A DNA stretch of 64,000 nucleotides from Camellia lanceoleosa (lineage: Eukaryota; Streptophyta; Magnoliopsida; Ericales; Theaceae). The notes below the pieces were generated by a model that saw nothing but the letters and a program-made list of their open reading frames with translations, was not told the origin of the DNA and made no database searches. Location: the NCBI GenBank assembly GCA_025200525.1, contig CM045770.1, forward strand, positions 135,436,200 to 135,500,199, given 5' to 3'. This document shows, piece after piece, positions 59,517 through 64,000 of this stretch. The translations under genes and the position numbers were made by a program. Positions within the stretch are counted from its first letter, which is position 1; every line of letters starts with the position of its first letter.

Positions 59517-59893
59517 AACCCTATTTTGAATCCTTTTATATATATATATATTATTAATTAATCGGGTTTGGATCGAGAAAGAGATACCATCCCCCTGCCG
59601 CACCCCACCCCCATTATGGGTGACCAAAATATAATTTACCCCCACCCTACATAAGTGTCATGTTGGGTAAAATCCACCAATTCGGGCAAGTATGGGTAGA
59701 CTCTTGCGGATTGAACTAAAATGCTATCCCTAAAAAAAAGGGATTCTATGGTCAATTTTTCAATACACTCTATTAAAATAGTTATAATTTACTTTAACTC
59801 TATATTTTTTCACAAATTATCCTTCAAAGTATACCCAAATAATAAACAAATCAAAAATACCAAATTACACCGCTTTGAAACCCTTTCAAAAAC
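59517..59893. other. Spacer with GC-rich repeat
   Basis: An AT run (59540-59562) is followed by the GC-rich CCATCCCCCTGCCGCACCCC (about 59588-59607) and by GGGTAAAATCCACCAATTCG. This resembles the repeat at 50440-50575. No gene. Confidence 0.45.
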
Positions 59894-59941
59894 ATCATTA
59901 CACCCATCAAATTCCACCATACATCCTTCCTTTTCATTGAA

Positions 59942-59978
<37 letters not shown>

Positions 59979-60368
59979 AATTTCTAAACATGAAAGGGTT
60001 CAGTTCATGAAGATTTCAAGAAATCAATCAATGTGACCAAGTTCTCTACCATGATACACCATTTCATGATTTAAAAAAGTGTAATTGACAGAATCAAATG
60101 AGCCAAAGTTGGAGAACTAGCACAAACATTCAAAAATGACAAAAACACAATCGTATAAAAACATATACATACATAGATATGTGTGACTGCGTTCATAGGG
60201 TGGAGAAAAGAAAATAAATAGGTATTAGGGTTTTATTTTGAGGAATTTCAGAGTCACCTGAGAGAAGGAGATGATGATGACGATGATGGTGGTGGTGGTA
60301 TTGTACTGTATTGTCGGTCTCTGTTTCTTCACTGTTGCTTCACCAACCTAAATGCAATGTCAAATATG

Positions 60369-60761
60369 TAGGGATCATGAAAAAAATGTCATGAAAGATT
60401 CTCTATCTTTGGATTACACATACAATAAAACACCACATACTAATCAAAAAATAAAAGGGCAAATTACATATACCCTCTCGAGATTTAGCAAAATTACAGA
60501 TACCTCCCTAAGATTTGAGAAATTACAAATACCTCCTTAAAGGTACTATTTGCATAACAAATTATGGGGCAAATTGTTATGAAAATATAAACCTCATGGG
60601 ACAATTTGTTATGAAAATATAAACCTTAGGGGGGTATCTGTAATTTCCAAAACCTCAGGGGGTATTTGTAATTTAGCTAAATCTCGAGGGAGGTATATGT
60701 AATTTGCCCAAAATAAAAAAACTTTCATAATGCATTTCATAATATTTTTTCATGATTCCTA
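60369..60761. mobile_element. Composite TIR element containing a nested MITE
   Basis: The left end TAGGGATCATGAAAAAAATG and the complement of the right end TAGGAATCATGAAAAAATAT are inverted repeats. The interior is split by the Mutator-type MITE at 60457-60709. Without it the host element is only about 130 bp. Copy A of the duplication lacks the whole block. The TSD of the outer element is not resolved. Confidence 0.6.
60457..60709. mobile_element. Mutator-type MITE, 253 bp, long near-perfect TIRs
   Basis: GGGCAAATTACATATACC begins the element and GGTATATGTAATTTGCCC ends it, continuing inward as TCGAGATTTAGC and GCTAAATCTCGA. The arms are about 100 bp, so the whole element can fold. AAAATAAAA is duplicated on both sides (60448-60456, 60710-60718), a 9-bp TSD, though low in complexity. 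Its interior has GTTATGAAAATATAAACCT twice. Confidence 0.85.
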
Positions 60762-61131
60762 ACATTCCTCTATTTTGAATGTTCATGAAACAGAGTTGAG
60801 TTTTGGTTTGTATAAGTAGGGAAATGCTCTGGTGTAATCGTAATACCATAAAATTATGTACTGTAATTTTTTACGAATTTATTTAACACTCTGTTTGGAT
60901 GAGCGAGAAAAGAAATGGTGTGGTTTCTCACGTAAGTCAGAAAATAAAATGAAAAAATTTGATTATAGTTTTTCATTATTATATTTGAAGGAAATTGTTT
61001 GGATAAAATAAATAAGACAAAAGAAAAAAATATATATTTATTTTATTTTATCAAAATAATTTTTCATATTAATAAGTTATTTTTTTGCATAAGGATAATA
61101 TTGGTATTTTAGAAAATTTTCATTAAAACTA

Positions 61132-61242
61132 AGGAAAATGCTATAGTCCTAAATTTTCTACCAAACAAATGACTAAATATCTCATATGGGTGTGGGATCC
61201 ACAATTTGTTTGGTAAAAAATTTAGTATCTCTAGCATTACTC
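61132..61242. mobile_element. 111-bp hAT-like MITE with confirmed empty site
   Basis: The left end has AATGCTATAG, CTAAATTTTCTACCAAACAAAT; the complement of the right end has AATGCTAGAG, CTAAATTTTTTACCAAACAAAT. TAAAACTA is duplicated (61124-61131, 61243-61250). The paralogous segment has a single TAAAACTA at 45521-45528 with no insert, which confirms both the borders and the 8-bp TSD. Confidence 0.9.
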
Positions 61243-61486
61243 TAAAACTAATTTCTTTTTTAGCAAATATTACCACTTTTGGTGAGGAACAAAACATAAA
61301 TTTGGTGAGAATTTTTTTACTATCACTCATTATTTCTCACATACTTAACCATCTAAACAAATAAATAAATTTTTTACTCTTAACATTTCTTTCTTTTCTC
61401 ACAAAACCCCTTCATTAACAAAATGTAAGTACTTTTACAAAAATAAATAAGTAAAAAACAAGTTCGCTTAATCCTATAAATTTTTT

Positions 61487-61779
61487 GGGTAAATTACAAA
61501 CACATATTAAATTACAAATTATCCTCTGTGGTTCTAGAAATTACATTATGTCCCATAAAGTTTCTAATTTCATAACAAATAGGTCTTTTTATTAATAAAT
61601 CATCAAATTAAGTAACAGTTTTTAATAATGTTAAAATTTTATTTCCATTAATAATTCAGATAATTTTATTATTGTATAGGTGAACAGTTAGAAATTTCAT
61701 TTTTTTAATTACTTCTGTTAAATAAAAAATTATGACATAGAGATATTTATAATTTTGTAAACTATAAGAATAATTCGTA
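61487..61779. mobile_element. Mutator-type MITE truncated by a LINE
   Basis: In the opposite orientation to the copy at 26669: GGGTAAATTACAAACACA, TTACATTATGTCCCATAAAG, TTTCATAACAAATAGG and AATAATTCAGATAATTTTATT. The right end stops at the poly(T) at 61780, where a LINE tail begins; the missing part may lie beyond the LINE, right of the window. Confidence 0.65.
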
Positions 61780-61867
61780 TTTTTTTTTCTGATTCAAAAG
61801 AAGGATTACAGAAGAAAGAAAAAAGAAACAGCAAACAACAATCCAAAAAGAGGGCTAAACAAGCTTA

Positions 61868-62463
61868 AGCCCTTTCACAAAAGAGGCCAACTATGTCTGC
61901 AACAAGCAGACTAACAAGATCATTGGGTGGGTCTTCTAGAACTACTAGATTTTCTCCATGATGCACTCCCATATTTGCAAGACCATCGGCACATTGGTTC
62001 CCTTCACGAGGTATGTGACTAACAACACAGTTGCATCTGTGCATGAGGAATTTGATATCCTCCAGGAGATCTTTAATTTCTAGATCTAGTTCCAGATAGC
62101 TAGGCTATTTTCATGTGTAGATGCTTGATTAGAAATCAAAAGATAGGCAACCCCAACAGAGAAATCACCACTGGAGGAGCCAATCCAGTGGGGGTTGTCT
62201 CCTAATTCAACAAAAGCAGGGAGATGAATCTGGTAGATGAGGTGCTGTATAGAAAAAGGAAGAATACTGTTGACCCTATCCAAGTCCCAATCCCCTTCCT
62301 CATTGATCATATCAGCAACTTTGACATCTTCTTGGGTATGTGGTCCTGGAACAATAGAATCAAGAGGCCCATCTCCACACCACCAATCTTTCCAAAATGA
62401 AATATTTTTGCCATTACCAACTATCCATTTGGTACCCTTTGCTAAAATATCCCTAGTCCTCAT
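61868..62463 (-). pseudogene. LINE zf-RVT-like region and RNase H-like C-terminus, internally deleted
   Basis: 62086-62463 encodes KGTKWIVGNGKNISFWKDWW and GDFSVGVAYLLI, the start of the region after RT. From about 62075 down to 61868 another frame encodes RNCVVSHI-type sequence with HIPREGNQCADGLANMG, the conserved end of the plant LINE RNase H. The roughly 150 residues that usually separate them (rest of zf-RVT and most of RNase H) are missing, and stops lie at the join. Confidence 0.75.
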
Positions 62464-62497
62464 AATGCTCCTCCAAATTTGTGATGCCTTCTTATTA

Positions 62498-63818
62498 TTA
62501 GGCCAGTCTGAAAAAAGAATGGTTATGTAAGTATTTTCCTCTGAGAACCTTGGTCCAAATAGTATCAGTTTCAGAATTTAGCTTCCAACCCAATTTTGCC
62601 AATAAGGCTAGGTTTTGGTCTTCAGCCCTTCTAAGACCCAAACCTCTTTCTTGTTTAGATTTACAAACTTGTTTCCAATTTACCAAATGAATTTTCTTCC
62701 TTCCTTCAAGATCATCCCATAAGAAATTTCTATTAAGCTTATCAATATGTTTACAAATGCTTTGGGGGAGTTTAGAGGTTTGCATGATATAGGAAGGTAT
62801 AGAAGATGACACAAACTGGATCACAGTAGTCCTACCTGCTAGGGATAAAGCCTTAGCTTTCCAAGAGGGCAACTTTTTTTGGATTTTCTCAATGACTCCA
62901 TTGTAAATATTTCTGCTAATCCTACTGTGGATAAGGGAAACACCAAGGTATCTACCAAGATCTTGAGTCAGACTTATACCACAAAGTAAACTCAGCTCCT
63001 TAGCTAAATTTCTGTGGATGTTTGGGGAAATGAACATTTTAGACTTTTGCAGGTTGATTTTCTGCCCGAAGATGTAACATAATTCATTCATGGTTTCCAT
63101 GATTGTATCACAGTTAGACTGGTCAGCTATAACAAAGAGAAGGAGGTCATCTACAAAGAATAGATGTGATATGGGTGGACTATGGTTTGAGGCTTTAGGC
63201 CCCTTCCATTTTCCAGCTTCCACCTTCCACCTGCACTCTGATCATATTGGACAGTCGTTCCATGCAAAACACAAACAAATATGGTGAAAGAGGGTCACCT
63301 TGTCTCAAGCCCCTTCCTGGGTTGAAATTATCCATGGTTTCACCATTCCATAAAATAGAAAAGTTCACAGAAGAAACACAAGACATTATAAGATCTATCC
63401 AATGTTGGTTAAGATTGAATTCTTCAAGAGTGGCTTTCAAAAAAGTCCAAGATATTCTATCATAAGCCTTTTCAAGGTCAAGCTTGATAATAAGCCCTCT
63501 ATGCTTACCTTTTTTGTGTCTAAGAGTATGAATCAGTTCTTGAGTAATGATAATATTGTCATGGGTGGATTGACCAGGAATGAAACTGCTTTGAGTAGGG
63601 CTAACAAGATCCTTGAGAAAAGGCCTAATATGGTTCACTAAAATTTTTGACAAAATTTTATAAGAGACATTACAAAAGCTAATAAAGCGAAACTGCTTGA
63701 TAGTCTCAGGCATTGCAGTTTTGGGAATAAGGGCAATAAGGGTTTGATTTACAGCAGGATGTATAGATTTGGATTGGAAGCAATTCTTAATGAAATCACA
63801 AACATTAACCCCAATCAC
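62498..63818 (-). pseudogene. LINE reverse transcriptase (two overlapping frames)
   Basis: The upstream frame (63195-63818) has LIALIPKTAMPETIKQFRFI, LIIKLDLEKAYDRISW with the first catalytic aspartate, SFIPGQSTHDNIII and GRGLRQGDPLSPYLF. The downstream frame (62498-63223) has FFVDDLLLF with the catalytic DD, GRYLGVSL, and FLWDDLEGRKKIHLVNW. The switch of frame near 63200 is a small indel; otherwise the sequence is well kept. It primes reverse transcription from nicked target DNA in active elements. Confidence 0.9.
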
Positions 63819-64000
63819 ATCTCAAAATTTTTAACAGAAGATAGCTTGAAATCCATCACGCCTAGGGGCTTTGAAAGCACTAATGTTCTTGACAACCTTC
63901 CAAATTTCATCAGTAGAAATGTTTCTCAACAAAAGATTATTTTCATCATGCGAAATTTTATGAGTGGTAATATTGCACCAATGGTCAAAGGTATTAGCAG

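Larger units (their letters stand above)
59894..61485. repeat. Segmental duplication, copy B (partner 44372-45757)
   Basis: Same order of shared blocks as copy A. Differences include a longer (TAA)n run (59944-59972), a composite insertion at about 60369-60761, and a 111-bp MITE at 61132-61242. The MITE at 44948-45285 of copy A is absent. Divergence elsewhere is a few percent plus small gaps. Confidence 0.9.
61780..64000 (-). mobile_element. L1-type LINE, 3' part, running off the right edge
   Basis: Poly(T) at 61780-61788 is the reversed poly(A) tail. On the minus strand the reading order is reverse transcriptase, zf-RVT-like region and RNase H-like end, typical of plant L1 elements that carry a C-terminal RNase H. 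The endonuclease lies outside the window. It has inserted into a Mutator-type MITE. It differs in sequence from the LINE at 35438-41292, so it is a separate lineage. Confidence 0.88.

Noticed and set aside
59205..59645. Two minus-strand frames with Leu/Thr/Tyr repeats
   Set aside because: They are translations of the seven-base repeat array and continue into the viral breakpoint; no gene is supported.

Overview
The window is nuclear DNA of a flowering plant, probably a eudicot and possibly woody. It is AT-rich, has intron-containing genes with GT-AG borders, carries several classes of plant retroelements, and holds an old integrated plant pararetrovirus. An exact 100-base N run at 8566-8665 marks a draft assembly. 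No bacterial-type operons, rRNA genes or CRISPR arrays are visible.

Only one complete host gene is clear: a five-exon cytokinin dehydrogenase gene (21457-23601, plus strand). A converging partial gene follows it (last coding exon 24110-24498, minus strand). The left edge (1-300) looks like the promoter and 5'UTR of a minus-strand gene that lies outside the window. A promoter and first-exon-like segment occurs twice (about 44.4-45.8 kb and 59.9-61.5 kb) as an old segmental duplication.

The rest is layered transposon debris, and many boundaries can be set by target-site duplications (TSDs). 0.8-18 kb: Tourist-like MITEs, a 370-bp tandem array, a copia LTR beside the gap, a tandem array whose unit contains a SINE head and which is split by a TRIM, an intact SINE, and a 1.04-kb retroposon. 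25.6-31.8 kb: a MULE, then a second Mutator-type element split by a 4.8-kb Ty1/copia element. 32.5-41.3 kb: a plus-strand LINE with a TRIM and an hAT-like element inserted in it, then a minus-strand LINE split by a 2.45-kb solo LTR. 46.8-49.1 kb: two more Mutator-type elements. 50.74-59.25 kb: one nearly full-length, circularly permuted, decayed caulimovirid (Florendovirus-like) genome. 61.8-64 kb: another minus-strand LINE running off the right edge.

The most unusual observations are these: the viral copy opened inside its reverse transcriptase with a 6-base overlap; a duplicated viral leader that carries a stray fragment of the protease gene; a copia element with a perfect TSD but non-matching LTRs; and the paralogous segments, which record presence and absence of individual MITEs. 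I see no convincing evidence for a novel cellular system.
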